Assembly (NCBI RefSeq): GCF_047495875.1
Contig: NC_092458.1
Location: 105,898,227-105,962,226, forward strand
Length of the DNA: 64,000 nucleotides
Source of the DNA: Pithys albifrons albifrons
Taxonomy: Eukaryota > Chordata > Aves > Passeriformes > Thamnophilidae
Reading direction: 5' to 3'
Position numbers and translations under genes: made by a program. This document shows positions 24,947 to 39,256 of the stretch, one piece after another (the first letter of the stretch is position 1; each line of letters opens with the position of its first letter). A model generated the notes under the pieces. The model did not search any database and was not told the DNA's origin. It worked only from the letters and a program-made list of their open reading frames with translations.

Positions 24947-25646
24947 TGTGCTGGTTTAAAGGCGAACCAGCAGGGGAAATGAACTCACCACGAGTGAGGT
25001 TATGTCAGAGCTAAAATTTAATAATAATATTACAATAAATACACTGACACAAAGGAAAATTGCTTTCAACTCACAAAACCCAGCAGTATAACCCAGTGTC
25101 CTGGGGCGCAAACCCACAGGGGTTTGTTTGCCTTTGTGCTGAGACCCGTGTGGTTCCCCAAGTCCAAAGCAAAAGGGAGTGAAAAACCTGTTGGTGCAGG
25201 CAAGGGCTGTAGTCTGGTTGAGAGTGGTGGTTTCCTTCTGTCAAGGTCCTGCTGCTCCTCTGGATCCGATGAGAAGTTGTCGGGGTCTTCTTACCCACCA
25301 TTATTTTTTTTTTTCAGTTTGCCAAAATTGCACAAAATTAAAAGACTGCCTGTACTTGTGTCCTCTCTGTCATTTACAGAGATAAAATTCCAACTGTTTT
25401 ATAGTAATTCAGTGCTACTTCAAGTTAGATCTCACAGGTCTTTGAAAAATGGTGCTACATTTTTCCAGAAGCAACAGCAAGCCCTTCACTTTGACTTGGA
25501 GTCCTATTTGCCTTTTTTGTTGTTGTACTGACAGGGCAGTGTGTGATCACCTCCAAGATTAATACACACATATTTTTCATTGCCTTCAAATGGTTAACTC
25601 CTACCTGATGACAGGAATTCTTTTTCTTTTGGCCCCCAAAACACAA
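24947..25646. mobile_element. Solo LTR, avian ERVL-like, about 700 bp, eroded
   Basis: The left end TGTGCTGGTTTAAAGG begins at 24947 and parallels the start of the LTR at 1524 (TGTCTAGGTTAGAGG). The first 370 bp are CpG-enriched and include ACAATAAATACACTG at 25030-25044 and the CCCAGCAG motif also present in the 1524 element. The right end resembles the usual end of this LTR type in birds (TTCTTTTGGCCCCCAAAACA at 25624-25643). The length of about 700 bp agrees with the 716 bp of the first LTR. I see no matching target duplication, and the central part (about 25310-25560) has drifted, so the right boundary is uncertain. A T11 run lies at 25304-25314. Orientation relative to transcription is not assigned, but it points the same way as the first LTR. 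Confidence 0.62.
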
Positions 25647-28600
25647 CCTTCATGTTGCAATAATAAACTCCACTCTTCCCATGTATCACCATGCCTTGGG
25701 ATTATCCAGTTCTTTCAGTGTGAAACCTTTACCCTTCTGTATTTTGCCAGCACCATTTAACATCATAAACAGTTGCCACTAGGATGCTCCTTATGTGAAA
25801 AATATAAATGAAACAGTAATTAAGAAAAACCCCAGGAGTAATCCTAAGGGAACTTCATCTCTAAGATTCTTCAGCACCAAGACCAAACCTTTTCCCAGTT
25901 CGCTACTCATCTCAGATTTCTGCTACTTATCCTCGTGTTCTTAAATGTGACTAATTTTCTGTGTTGTGCTATTTCAAATTCATTACAAAGGTCCACATAG
26001 ACTAAAATCTAATATTTTCTTTGCCTACAAAATTAGGTACTTAAAATCCTAATTTAATGAAAATATCAGGTTATCTGGTATGATCGTGTTTTAATAAACA
26101 CATGTAGTGATATATCCCATTTTTTATTTGCTGATATATTTCAGTTTTATGGTTTCAATAAATACTCATTTTATTGATGCCGTTTACTGAGACAGATAAG
26201 GAATTTGATGTGTGAACTTGAACAAAATAACTTCAAACCTTTTGACTTCCAATCTTGACCTAGGAATAACCATAGATAAGTATGTAAGAATTTTTAAAAG
26301 AGAAATAGTAGAAAAGTCACACCTATGAAAGCTGGATTATGGCAATTGTATTGTTGGATCTTCAAATTATGAAATGCAGCAGCAACACTTAAGCAAAGAA
26401 AGAGAAATTGTTAAAATACTAAATATTCAGCCTGAAAATGATTGTTATTACTGTTATCACCCGGGAAGCATTTCTACAAAGCATCCTAATGGCAAAACAG
26501 TGCCCATAGCCACTGGTTATATGTGATAAAAGGCAACAGGTGGTTTCAATGGAAAGCAAGGAGAGGACCATTTTCAAACAGAGGTGAACATAAAACCTGA
26601 TTTCTGTGGAGTTCTTACAGCGTTTCATCAGAGAAGTTTTGAGCACAAACAGCATGAAGGACATATTTCAGCAGATATTTGAAAGGGGGCTTATGTGACA
26701 GCACTAAAACATTAGCACAGCACGCCTGGAAGAGTCATCCTGATTCTCCACTGGAAAGTACAGAATCAGCTCTAACTCTCTCTGCCAGGGACTGATGCTT
26801 TATAAAGGAGCTTCCCAAACTGATTTCCTTGGAGTGAAATTCTGAGCAAGCAGAGGTAAAACTTCCCACACCACCTCCTTCCAACCAGGAAGTTTCCTTG
26901 TCCCCAGGTTTCATAGCCTCCACCTTGATGGCTGGTTAAAGCACGGCTTATATTGGCTTTCAAAGTTTTCCCCTTACCATTGTTTGTCTGAAGATTTACT
27001 CATCTCTATCTGTCGCCAACAGCCCTGTTGGAGCCCTCCTGAACTGAGGCCTCTCTCAGCTCCCTAATCTGCCCCACAGGTTGCCTACATGTCACCTTCA
27101 CCGACACTGTTGGTCCATGCACCAACTCCCATCAATTCTTCATTTTCACAATTCACCCACCAAATCTCCAACACCTCTTCTCACAGGAGATGTTCATCAC
27201 CTCTGGCTCTATGTCCCATGGGCCCACACAGATTCCACCTTCATGATCAGCTGCAGAGAGGATTCATCCAAAACCAAGAAGCATAATTTGAAAAAAAGGG
27301 TTTTCCTGTCTAGTTCTGTGTGCCCTCTTTAAGGCCACAGCTGATAGGACATATCAGAGACTAACTCAGTGCCACGAGCATTGGAGATTAAGGTGTCCAC
27401 AGGAGGTGAAAGAAGCTACCCAGTGACAACACAACACCACAGCAACATGAATGTCATGTAGAGGCCTCCAGTCCACCATGCAATAGGTGGGAGAGGTACC
27501 ATATTGAAGTGACTTATTAGAAGGCCAGAAACGGGAGCTGCTCCTGGGGTAAGAAAGGAAATTCCATATCCCAGTGGAACTGAAAAGCTGTCTAGAGGAG
27601 AAAAGCAAGACAAAGCATGTTAGATGTGGTGTGGGAAAGCAGAATATGATAATAAGCTGCATGGTTGTTCCGTGAACAAGAAAGAGCAAGATTTATAACA
27701 CAGCAGAGTAAGGGGAAGAGAATAAGAAGGAGTCAGTTTTGGTTCTTTAAGGTCAAAATTCTTCCTGCACTATAGGCATTGTACCATCAGTTTTGGAGTT
27801 GTAGTGGCTTTTCTCTTCCTTTGAAAACTGCATGCCAGCAATGTGGAATTCTGTACCCAATTCTGTGTGGTGAGAGCAAGTGTGTACCTAGAGAGGAAAA
27901 TGGTAATTACATAGGAAGGAAGTTTATCAGGTATGTTTTTTAAGCAGCCAAAAGCTTGACTGTTTTCACTTAAGATCATTAACTTGTAGTACCCATGACC
28001 TATAAAAACAAACTTCAGGACAATTGGCATTACTAAGGAAGAATGAAAAGAAAAGTCCATCATGTATTACATGCAAATAGTTACTGTTGCCATTTTTCTT
28101 CATCATTAAATGATAACTAGTACAACATTATCTAACACTTCAAAGAAAACAAATCTCAGGGATAATACTGTGAAAACACTGCTCAATATCATATTAGTAA
28201 ATGATTGCAAATCTTTAAAGGTGTAATTAAAGATGTGGCTTGTAAATGATTAAGGCCATTTATGAACTTAGCTGTGAAACCTCCAAGAGAAAATTTTAAC
28301 TTCATTTGAACCAAAAACTATATGTCAATTTTTAGTTTCTATTTCTAAAAGTTGCATAATGAGATCAAGGTTAAGATTTTAAAAATATAACATTATCATA
28401 CAGAATTATTACACTTCTCAGAATATATTAAAAGATATTTAAGAAGACATGATAACCAGAAAGTTGGATTTACACAGTAGCACAAGAAATGCAAACTTCT
28501 AGGAGTTCTGTAGGTCTTAATAAGAAGTTAAAAATAGCCAAATACATACAGAATTTTAAATCTCTTCACCCACATCCTCTATATATTTTATAATGGTAAT

Positions 28601-30359
28601 GGTTTCTAGGATTCCTGCAATTTGGCTATATTCACAAGATGATTTAACTTAAAATGTAGTTATTTTTCTTCTTTATCCACCAAGAAATTCCATTAACCTT
28701 GAGCTTGCAATGTCAAAACATTAATGGTGAAATCTGCAGTTTGCACTTCCAAAAACATTTAGTAAAAATATGCCTGAAACCAATCTGCAGAAAGTGTAGG
28801 GGTAGTAAATGGAATATAATATGACACACCAACACAAGGATTTTAGAAAAAGGACACTTGTCTGCCAACATCATTGTCACAGTTATTTTTATTTTTAATA
28901 AATTCAAAAAAATAAAAAGCAAGAAGTGTTAAACTTCACTCAGAAGGATTCTGTACTTTAAAGTTAGCCCATAAAGATGATTTAATATAGGATCACCTTA
29001 CCTTTTTAATACAAATGTTTTAAACCTGATTTTATGCTCCACATGAATTATACATCTACAGTTCATATAATTTATAAATGATGTGGCCTTTAAGGAATTT
29101 GACAATGGACTGATCTAAGATCAAGGGGAAGTACTCCAAGATGCTTTTAGGAATAAACATCAATCTGACATTGGAAATTTTTAGGCATTTTGAAGTGAAG
29201 TATCAATTTTATCAGATAATTATCTACTGGAGGTCAGTGCGTGTCAGTCTGCAATCATTTTCTATTAGAGATCTAATGCACAGAAGATATGTATGTACTG
29301 GAACAGATTTTCACTGCATAGTTATAACTAAGTACTCCTTCAGGCTTCAGGAAGAAAACATAGGTAAAACAAAGATATTTAACTTGCTCTCCTGAACCAG
29401 AAGAGATTCATAGGACACACAAAAGCTGAAGTCTCTGTTATGACATTGTCCTAGCAGGGATAAATTAGTGAAAAAAGATTAAATTAATCATGATCAGTAT
29501 TCACTGGCATCTCAGAAATGCTGTATTTTTCAACATAAATATTTAAGCCACTAAATTTACCAGAAATCACAGAAAAACATAAATAAAGCTTGTTTAAATT
29601 TACTTTATCTTAACTATGCCCTTTAATTCTTCTAGGGTACCACTTCTTTCCTTTAAATTAATTTTATTCCAGATATTTATGTTGTCCAGTATTTTAGAAT
29701 CAAATTTGATATGCTTCACCATAAAGAGGTAGAGTTGAAGTCTCATCCTGGTTTATGAATGTCAGCAAAAGGTGGAAATTGTAAAGAGGAATATTATGTC
29801 AGGCAATTATCTTGGGGTTAGGTTCATCCCCCTCCTCAAGATTACCAAAACTTAGTGTGAACTACAATGGCTGAATATTTTCCAGGATCTGGCAATGAAG
29901 TTTTCGGATATGAGCGTTATTGGCTTTGCTATTCTATCTAAAGGAAAATACCAGGCAAAATTTTAAATGCAGATTTTTCATTTGCAGAGCAGAACATGAG
30001 GATGGATCCTGCACTGGTTGCAATCTCTGTGAGTGGCCACGTGGCTTTAGACATTCCCATTGCTTTTTTGAGGGTACTTCTCATGTTTATCCGGCTGGGA
30101 GGCTTTCATGGAACCTCCGCTCCTTTTAGACTCTAAGCACGGCCAGAGTGTGAAAGCACAGCTATAATTGTGGTAATAAATGAACTTACTCTCTCATCCT
30201 ATTGCACTCCAAGAGTAAGGCTTCAGGGGATTCAGTTGGGAACCTGGTAAGCTCCAGGAAGATCTTCCACCTGTGAATGTGCCCAAATGGAAATGCCCGT
30301 CAACTGTAGCTGCACAGGGCCCATTATATGACTAAAAGCTAAGAATTAGTTTGTAGAGG

Positions 30360-30413
30360 GAAAAAACCCAACCCAAACCAAACCAAAACACAGCCCACCC
30401 CTAACTCCCCCCG
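30360..30413 (+). repeat. A/C-rich low-complexity tract
   Basis: CCAAA and CCCAA words degenerate into C runs (six C near 30407-30412). There is no strict unit. Confidence 0.8.
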
Positions 30414-33400
30414 AAATTGTATTAGAGTCTTCTCTCTTTGTGATTCTTAGATGATTTTTGTTTTTCTGAAAATAAAATGTTGCAATTGCATCCCTTCCAT
30501 ATTTAAACATTGCAAGGCAAGTCTAGGACAAATGAAAAACACTAATTAAAAAGTACATGAAACCTAATGTCAAATTCTAGTCTCATATCAAGTTCTAGTT
30601 GTTGGGCTTTTTTTTTTTGTCTTTAACATTAATAAACCAATTGTCTAAAATTGTCAGATTGTAGCATTACAGACTGTCCTCTCAAACTGCAATATTGATT
30701 GGATTTCACAGATTCAGAGATAGGCTTCCTTGCCTTACATGTCAACCAGGCTACCACTATCATCCTCCACATCAGGAAAGAACGAGTACACCTAACACAG
30801 ACTTTTGAAGTTCTGCACAACAACACTGAGAGAGATTCTCTAGCCTCAGGTGCAGACAACATCAGATGAGGTAATTTCTGGTTACGACCTGTTTTAATTC
30901 CAGTATGGCCCATCCTGAAGGCCAGTTTAGACCCTTCAGTGTGAGCAGATGTGATGTATATGACATGGCCCTTCCACTGAAGGCTGCCTTTACCAGTTCT
31001 CAGAGGTGCCAACACATGGAGAATACTGCTTTAGCCTTCCACAGCCTCTTAATTCTCAAAGACAAGGGACAATGCAGCAGAAAAACAGTGAATGATTTTT
31101 GCCTCAAAAACAGAGCATCCAGGGGGTTAGCCTGGTATATAACAAACTATACTTCATCCTTTTGGCTGTCTGGTTTCTTTCCTGCACGGTGCTAGCTATT
31201 CAACCCATAGAGCTTAAAACATACTGAAAATACACTAATGAATAAGGCCTTGTGCTATAGTTATGGATGAGATATTGCCTCCATTTAACAGTTGGAAAAA
31301 TAAGTGCACACAGACAGCAAATGACTTTCCCAGTTGCAGAGCATGCATTTCTGTGACAGAGCTGGGAGGGTTGATGGACTATCCCTCTGCTTGAACCACC
31401 ATTCTACATCCTATCCCTCTACAGGGCTAATTCTGTTCTCATGAATGGTGAAAACCAGACAGAAGTTCCTGAGAACAGACGTGTCTGAAAAAGTCTCTGG
31501 CACAGATTAAAAATGGCCTTGAAGCTTTAAAAAGACAGTCTTGGACTCTGGAGATGTATAATGGGTTTTTAAGCTTCATTTTTAGTTTTTGTGGTTATGC
31601 AGCAAGATTTTAAGCAGTCGACCAGCCCAGTCCATCTGGCTGTTCCTGCTGGTGATGATAGCAGTGGCCTCTGTTTATACATGCTGTGCTCATCAGCAAA
31701 ATTATGCAGCTGACATGCAGCATACTTGGGTTTTGTTCCAGTTGAGCTTTGATCTACAGCATTTGAAGATGAGTTCCTTTCAAGATATTTGCAGACATTG
31801 TCAGAGTCTCATTGTAGCATGACATCGACTTTAGGCTGATTATCACTTTTCTGAGGGAGCACTGTTTCCATGAACACACTGGCTTTTCCCCTGCTTTCTA
31901 GTGAACTGGATATTAGTGGCAGCAGCTCTATAGCAAAGTCCCAGTAATGCTGCTGAAACTGAAAAGAGTTCATTTTTTCTGTAAATGGTAAAAATCTGCC
32001 AACAAGATTTCATGAGTGTTGCTGTAAATCTCAGATTAAAAAAAGAAAAAGCAAACAAACAAAAAACTAGAAAGCTTGAGTATACCAACTACAACTCTGA
32101 CTTATTCAGTGTCTTTGAGTAGGTACAGAAACTCTATTTCAACTAAACAGTGTAATCATCATACATTAGTGTTGCGAGCAGAAAGGAAATAAAGAAGAGG
32201 AATAATCTCTTTGGAAATGAAAAAACCCAACATGTTATTTTCTTCATTCTTTTATTTTCTTCACTTTTCACTGTTTCAGACCCCAACCTTTAATGGTTTG
32301 AAAATGAAAAATCAATCCCAGGCTTTCAGTCTGAAATGAGTGGATTAAGGTAAAGAGGCAATCTTGGTGAAAGAGCACATGTGTGCCATCTGTACAGAAA
32401 GTCATGGCATGCCCAGAGTAAATGCCCAGTTCCACTACATCGTTCAGAAACTCCTTGGGAACAGTGAGCAACCAAAATGCATCTGAATGAAGACAAGGAA
32501 GGTTCAATCTCTGCTCCCCTACCTAAGATTTTTATATACTACTATACAATTACTGATCTCTGGAGAAAAGCAAAGTCACTATGATGAATAATCAAAAAGA
32601 AAAATTACATGAATGTGTATTCTATACATAACCACAATCCCTGCTCAACAAAGAGGTTGCCCTGACTCAGACTCCACCAGTGAAGGTAAGATACTGGAGG
32701 GGGCCTGGATTTCCTCAATATCTGATCACATTTTTGCAGTTGTGTGGATTTTCTGCCAAGCACAATGGAAATGTTACATGTTAAATGAGCCAATGTCCTA
32801 CAGACCCTGACAAGAGAGCCTCTGGAAGAGAACTGCTTTGCTGCACCAGAGCAGCTGAGCTAACAGAGACAGCATTTATTTTCACCAGAGCATGTTGCTA
32901 CAATCCTTTGTTTATTTTAGCATTGTCAGATTTTCCAGTAAATCCTTTGGGGATATACTCTGCCTTCAATGCATGTATGTAACTTTCATTAACTTCAGGG
33001 AAAGTATGTATTGGGACAGGAAAAAGAATCCTTATGGAAAAAATTTGGGATCTTCCTCCATAATTGCAAGTATTTGTCCATGTTGTTAGTCCTAAAACCT
33101 TAAAGGTAATTCAGAAACAAAAGAAATACCCAACAGAGTGAGCAGAAACTCTATAAGTTGGTGGTGTGTCATTCAATTCATGAAGTTAATAGACATTTTG
33201 GTCTATTGCATCCACTGTTTGCTAATTATCCAAATAATAGATGAAGAAAAGAACCACTGATGAGAATAAGAACCCCAAACAAATAGAAACAAAAGAAAAA
33301 AGAATAAGTCATTACTTCTACACTTTTTCAAGTACTATGCTGAAAGAAACATTGATTAAAGGAAAGAAAAAGAATGGTCTGAGTGCATGTACCATTACAC

Positions 33401-34824
33401 ACAGGAATTAGCACAAGCTGACTTTCAGAGGATGTTGCCAGACCCCAGGGTATGAGTCCTTCTCTGCTTAAGTCTCAAGAAATCCCCTAGTGTCAGAAGG
33501 GAATTAACAAGATGGTTGGTACCCTCTCAAGACTATTTGTGAAGTGGATCTATCTAGCTGGCTTCCATAATATTAAATAAGAGAATACTAGTGCTGTTTA
33601 CTGAACTGTTTAATTAATCCATTAAATGTATTTCTATTTCTGCACCTGGATATAACTGACAGCTGGTATGTCACAAACATAGTCTCTACCTGCTAAGAAC
33701 ACATTTATTTCCTAAGCAGGTTCAGTTTCTCTCCCTCTCCAAATTACTTTCCCGATTGTCACTTTTATAGCTGTACACTTGCACAAAATGAGCTTATGCC
33801 ACTAACTTGCAGTGCCTTAGTTCCTGGTTATTGTCTCTCCCTAAGCAAAACAAACTAAATGCCTAAAAGAGTTGAGTTGCTTTTAAATCTTATTTCATTT
33901 TATATGTTCTTGTTGATAGTGCTTGGAGTAAATTGTAACTCACCATTGACTTATTTCTGTGTGACCTGCTGATTTTCTGCAACAATCCAGCATTAACTAG
34001 GACATAGAATGAAGCGTATTCAAGCCATATGCCTACTTTTACAGGTTGCCTTTTCAACCACCTTTTCTGCTTTTTCTCCAGTGTCAGTGTCTACCTAATT
34101 GCCAGCATTTTTTGTGAACAGCCCTGAACCATCTTTCACACTCTGGCTTCTAATGAACAACCTTGAATGAAGAGGAACCAGAAAATATTTAGTAATTCAT
34201 CATGATCACACCCATGATGCCTCCTCAGTCTTTCCAAGGTGTGTCTGCCACACAACACAGAAGGCACCAGCCAAAGGTCTGTTGAATTTGGAGATAAAGA
34301 GCAGCATTTGTTTCTACCTGTTCTTCAGTCGAAACAGATCATCTCCTTTGAGATCATGAGACACAAAGAAATAGAATTAGTCACTTGAACAAGGAAAATA
34401 TGATTGCTTTTTTAAAAAAAGCTATGTATTTTAATTGGGAAAATAAAAGGAATATATATTAAGAGTTGGCATCTAGCACATTTTAAGAATAAACCACCAA
34501 AATATACATAGACATACCTTTCAGTGCAAATGTCAAAAAACCTGTATGCAAATTCATTTCAACCCATAGGTGCACTCCTGATCAAGAGATGACCATCAGA
34601 GCAGTCCTGAAAAACTATAATTTGGACTTGAAAATAGAAATTGGGGGAAAATTCACTGCTAATTTTTTAAAATATTTTCCTATAGTTCTTCAAACGGTCA
34701 TTCCTCTTAGCAAATTATTATTGAAAATATTTGAAGAAAAGCACAAAAAATAACAATGTTAAACTTATTTCAGGCAACTTCAGACTTCTCTTAGAGGATA
34801 GCTTGAAGTAGTTGAGGATACTTT

Positions 34825-34845
34825 ACATATATATATATACATACT
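34825..34845 (+). repeat. (TA)n microsatellite
   Basis: An uninterrupted AT/TA run followed by TACA-type variants as far as about 34890. A typical neutral dinucleotide repeat. Confidence 0.85.
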
Positions 34846-36077
34846 TTTTACACATACATTTATACATATATTTATCACCTATATTTAAATCAAACTCCTT
34901 CATGTTAAGTGTGAATATGAAAATGGCAATTTTTACATTAGGAGAGAGTGCAGAAAGAGGTTATAACATAAAAATTCTTTGCAACTTAAAGACTGATTCT
35001 ATCTGCAGCAGTCATTTGCAATAGTAACTATAAAAAGCTGCACTATTTTTCCTTTGGCCTAATTAGTAGTATTTCAGTGTTCTCCAGTTTTAATGTCACA
35101 GTGAATTAGTGCAAGGTCTACAGCAATAGGACAGATTTTAATGGCAAGTTCTGAGCATCAAATGTAAGAAAAAGGGGAACAAGAGAGGAAGAACAAGAAG
35201 CAGAAACAGATCTGGTGCTGATCTTTCAGCTGTACAAATCTCTCCATAAAGTCCACACCACTCTACAGACATAAGTTTGGAATCAAAACCTTCTGGCAAG
35301 CTGATCACCTTTGGTCTTCTCTCATTTGGCTGCTTTTAGTTTTGTACTTGGAGAATTAATAAACCCTTCCTAAGCAGTCAAGTGTCTCCAGCCCAATAAA
35401 AGGATGTCCATCTCTAGGATCTTGCTGGAGAGGTGTTAAATACCTGCAGCTCCTGTACAGTTTCTCAGACTTGTTCTGCAATGCATCATCAGATTTCTAT
35501 TGTACATTTCTGCTTATGGCTAAATCCAATTTATCTTATTTTTGTCAGCTTTTCATGAATCATCCCATTTCCTTTCACCAAAATCTTGTTGAATTCATGA
35601 TGCAGTCTGTAGGAGAAAGAAACCCAAACACCAAAACAATGAAGGAAACAAAGATCTGTGAATTCTGTGAATTCTTTCCACTGACTTCAGTGAACTTTGA
35701 ATTGGGTTCACAAATGCATGAAACAAATAGACCCAACACTCAAAAAGCTTTTAGATTTTTTTAAAAAATAATCAATAACTAATTAAAGCCCTCTAATGTT
35801 ATTGTGAAAAATGGAACAGAATTGCTCTGATACTTGCACTGAAGAGCCAAAACCAGAAATAGTAGAGATGCAAATATAAAAACAGGTGCCCTATGTGCAT
35901 TACCATTCTGTGAGCTACCTTTGGCAGCTAGTGTTAGCTGGAAGGATCAATGCAGCTATTTCTAATTTGAGAGTTACAACATGTTTCAAACTATCAATTG
36001 CAAATAATATCTTTTTTATGTTGTTATTACTTGTTTCCTTAGACACCCACACACAGTTATCCTCAGCTGGGTTAAAA

Positions 36078-36138
36078 AAATGAAAACAACCCCAAACCAA
36101 AACAAACAATCAAAACCAACAAAAACTCAGCCCACGCA
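36078..36138 (+). repeat. A/C-rich low-complexity tract
   Basis: AACC, AAAC and CAAA words without strict periodicity, similar in composition to the tracts at 16051, 30360 and 39192. Confidence 0.75.
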
Positions 36139-36829
36139 ACAAAATAAATAAGTTCAACAAATAAAACCCCTCAGACCTCTTAAAACAACAACAGCAGCAT
36201 CCATTAATATAAGTAACACTTCCCTTAAAATCTCTCTCATAAATTGTTGTGCCAAGTATTTATATCTCAAGTCCTCTCCAGAAGAGTTTAAATCTAAGAA
36301 GTCAACTCAGACTTCAATTTTGTTTGTTCCCAGAATCTTCAATAAATAAAGCGCTTTGTGTTGAGGCACACTTCAAGAAAAACAAAGCAACCTGTTTTTA
36401 ACATCCCCAAAATGCAGGTCTGCAGTCAGAATAAGCTGCTAAGAAGTGGTGAAAAGAGCAACAATAAATAAAGATGTTTCACTAAGAGCTGGTTAGCATC
36501 TTCTTTAACATAACATTGATTTTGCAGTATAAAACACATTCCAAAAACAGCATTAGAGAGTAGCCACAGTTGCTCAAAGATTGGCTAAAATCTCAGAATT
36601 AGTGTCCTGTAGACAACTGCATATGGAAACCATGTGCTACAGTCAGGGATACAGAGACAGATCAGAGAGAGAAAGCGACATGCTACACTGCTGTAAGTGT
36701 TTCTAAGGTCTTGATGGGAGCCCCATGTAAATCTTCAGAGCATAACAAATAATTTAATAGACAAAGCTTTACAATAAGCAGAAAATCATTATTGCCTTGC
36801 TCAGTAATTTTTTTTTTTAAGTAACATGC

Positions 36830-37120
36830 TGCATTCTTTCAGCATTCATGTGATAGTTACGCTCGCATGGGCAGGAACTTTACTGCCCTTTAGTGTAAGA
36901 AAAGAGGGAAAAGCATAGGAAAGGAGAAGGAAAAAAAAGTCAGATGTCCCCAAATGAGTCCCTGCTGTGCTTACAGGCTCAAGACATCTTAATGGCAAAT
37001 TATTCAGTGAGTTACATTGCTGAATTAAAGCCAGGTGAGGTTTGTAATGAGACAGGATAATTATGGCAGAATTCCTTTAAGTCAAAGGCCTTGGCAGCTC
37101 ATGTGACACAGTAGCTGCTT
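36830..37120. promoter_or_regulatory. Candidate conserved non-coding element
   Basis: The block combines homeodomain-like and bZIP-like words (GCAAATTATTCAGTGAGT, GATAATTATGGCAG) with the sequence ACGCTCGCATG near 36857-36867, giving two CpG in a CpG-poor setting. It has no coding frame and no repeat signature. Composition resembles vertebrate regulatory blocks. This is weak inference, and an avian multiple alignment would decide. Confidence 0.2.
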
Positions 37121-39191
37121 CAGTCTCACAGAATTTAGTAGACTGATGCTTTTTCTTCAATTTTCTACTGTTTTCCAGACTTCAGTTTTATTAAGGAATC
37201 TCCCTAGCTATTTTCCCCCTTTTAAAATTAGTTTTAAATATACTATCCAGTGTAATTCCATGGAGCAATTAATTGTCAACAGGAATTCGGAAGAAAAACA
37301 ATGAGCAGAAAAGAGCCAAGCCTATGAGTATTTTTATGTACATACGGAGCCACCCCAAAAGACAGTTACACATTCATGTTACCTGCATTGCAGCATCAGA
37401 GCAGTGGAAAAACCAACTCTTCCAGGAGGCATTATCCAAATGCTTTGCAAGAATTGTCCCCATGCTGAGGGGACAATGCTGCCAACAGGAAAGGCAGGAG
37501 CAGGGAAGAGCAGAAAGACAGAGAGAGAAATGTGTCAGGGTCACAAACACGACAGTGGCACAATTACCCTGGTCTAGGTTTTCTGCTTTCAAGACAACAC
37601 CCTACCAATACAAGATGTCAATATTCATGCCACAAGAAACAGCATCACCTTCTAGTCAAGCCAGGTACGGATGTTGTTCTAGTGTGCCTTCCCAGTTCTC
37701 TCTGTCAGATAGGAGTACTTTAAATAATTTATAGAGTACTATTCATTGTTTTACTGGTGCTGTTTTCCTTCCCTCTTTTTCTGTAAAAGCTCTTTCAACA
37801 GGTAACCTGCACATGACAAAGACAAAAATGCATAGATAAAAATATTGTAAAGATATATTAGACACATCCAACCTTTCCTAAACAGTGACAATTAGAGCAA
37901 AACATGCTCTGCAATAATTTCAGTTTCTTGGATTTTCCACATCTTTATGTCAGCTGAACTGGGGTAATTGCCTGCAACAAGCAGCAAAATGGTGCTTCAA
38001 ACATGTTTTGTCAGAAGGCTGAAACACTTGACACACCTCGTACAGACCCTACCTTTCCAAACCTATGACCAACCAACAATCTCTTCTTGATGCATCAGAG
38101 GTTTTCTTAAATCAGAGAACTTAATAACACAAAAGAGCCTCTTGAAATTATCAGTGTCCTTTTGGGTTTAACTGCGACTAAAAAGCAATCCATGTGAAGT
38201 ATAATGCCACAAGTCAAAGCCACTTGAAATCTCTGCACCTCCTAAAGAGAGTTTCTTGCAGGACAGGTGGGTCATAGAACAGAAATACAAAGTTTTGACA
38301 ATTGACTGCACTATTTAAACTTTCAAAACACGTTAGACTGCATAAACCAAAATTTAGCATAGATCATTGGCAAACTGGTTGCACAAATTCTTGAATCAAC
38401 ACTGGATCTGCCGATTCTGCCCTTATTTAGGATATCAATTGGGCAATATCTTTGCTGCCTGATTTTAATTTAAGAATTTTTAATCTCAGTAGCTTTCTAG
38501 AATGCACGTTCAAATACAAGAAGAAATCACACTGAAATCTATGTTAACTAGACTTCATTATGAGTTCATATGAATGATTTTATGTGTCTGTGTATATATG
38601 CAAGCGATTGTTACCACAGTAAGATTATTCTTTAAAGATGTTGAAACAAAACAAGGCAATAAATAAAAATTTACTCTCAAAAGTGTTACTGGGGTAGACA
38701 GGATAGTTAAAGAACCGAAGCTGAAGATATCCTGTACATGATATCCTTTATTAATGAAGAAGCTCAAGTATATGAAATTAAATCCTTAGGGAGCAACTTT
38801 GTTATCAATTTAATTCTTATTTATAAATACAAAGACCCAGGAGCTTTTAGTCTAGTTTTAGGAAGAGGAAAAATAAAAGATAGAAAAAATTAGAAGCCAA
38901 ATTCAGTGACAAGTTTGAAAAACTGCAGTGGGATCTTATTTGAGTATTACTGATTAAAGGATGAACACAGAACTGGCAGAATAGGACCTCTTTTTCATTT
39001 ATTTGTGAAAATGCATCTGTTTTTTTACTGAAAGATTTCAAAACAAAGAATTCTTTTTTCCTATGTAATATGTAAAAAGAAAAGCATATTATTTTTGTCA
39101 CATGTCCTCACTCTTGAACAGACAAAATTACAAAAAGAATCTTTCATAGACCTAATGATATTTCTTTGATTTCCTAAAATAATAGCTTTTT

Positions 39192-39256
39192 AAAAAACCC
39201 CACAAAAACAAACAACATAAAAAAAAGCTAAACAAACCCCAAAGAAACAAAAGAAG
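39192..39256 (+). repeat. A/C-rich low-complexity tract
   Basis: A runs separated by CCCC and CAAA words. It has no strict unit. Confidence 0.75.

Larger units (their letters stand above)
25647..36829. other. Unique DNA, no gene seen
   Basis: No exon or RNA gene was recognised. Open frames reach 128 codons (minus strand, 30629-31015) with no domain. Simple tracts: A/C-rich at 30360-30413 and 36078-36138, a CAAA-type run near 32041-32070, TA/TACA-rich at 34825-34890 and purine-rich at about 35165-35205. Confidence 0.5.

Noticed and set aside
37273..37734. 153-codon plus-strand frame as a gene
   Set aside because: Low-complexity basic sequence without a recognisable family and with overlapping frames on both strands.
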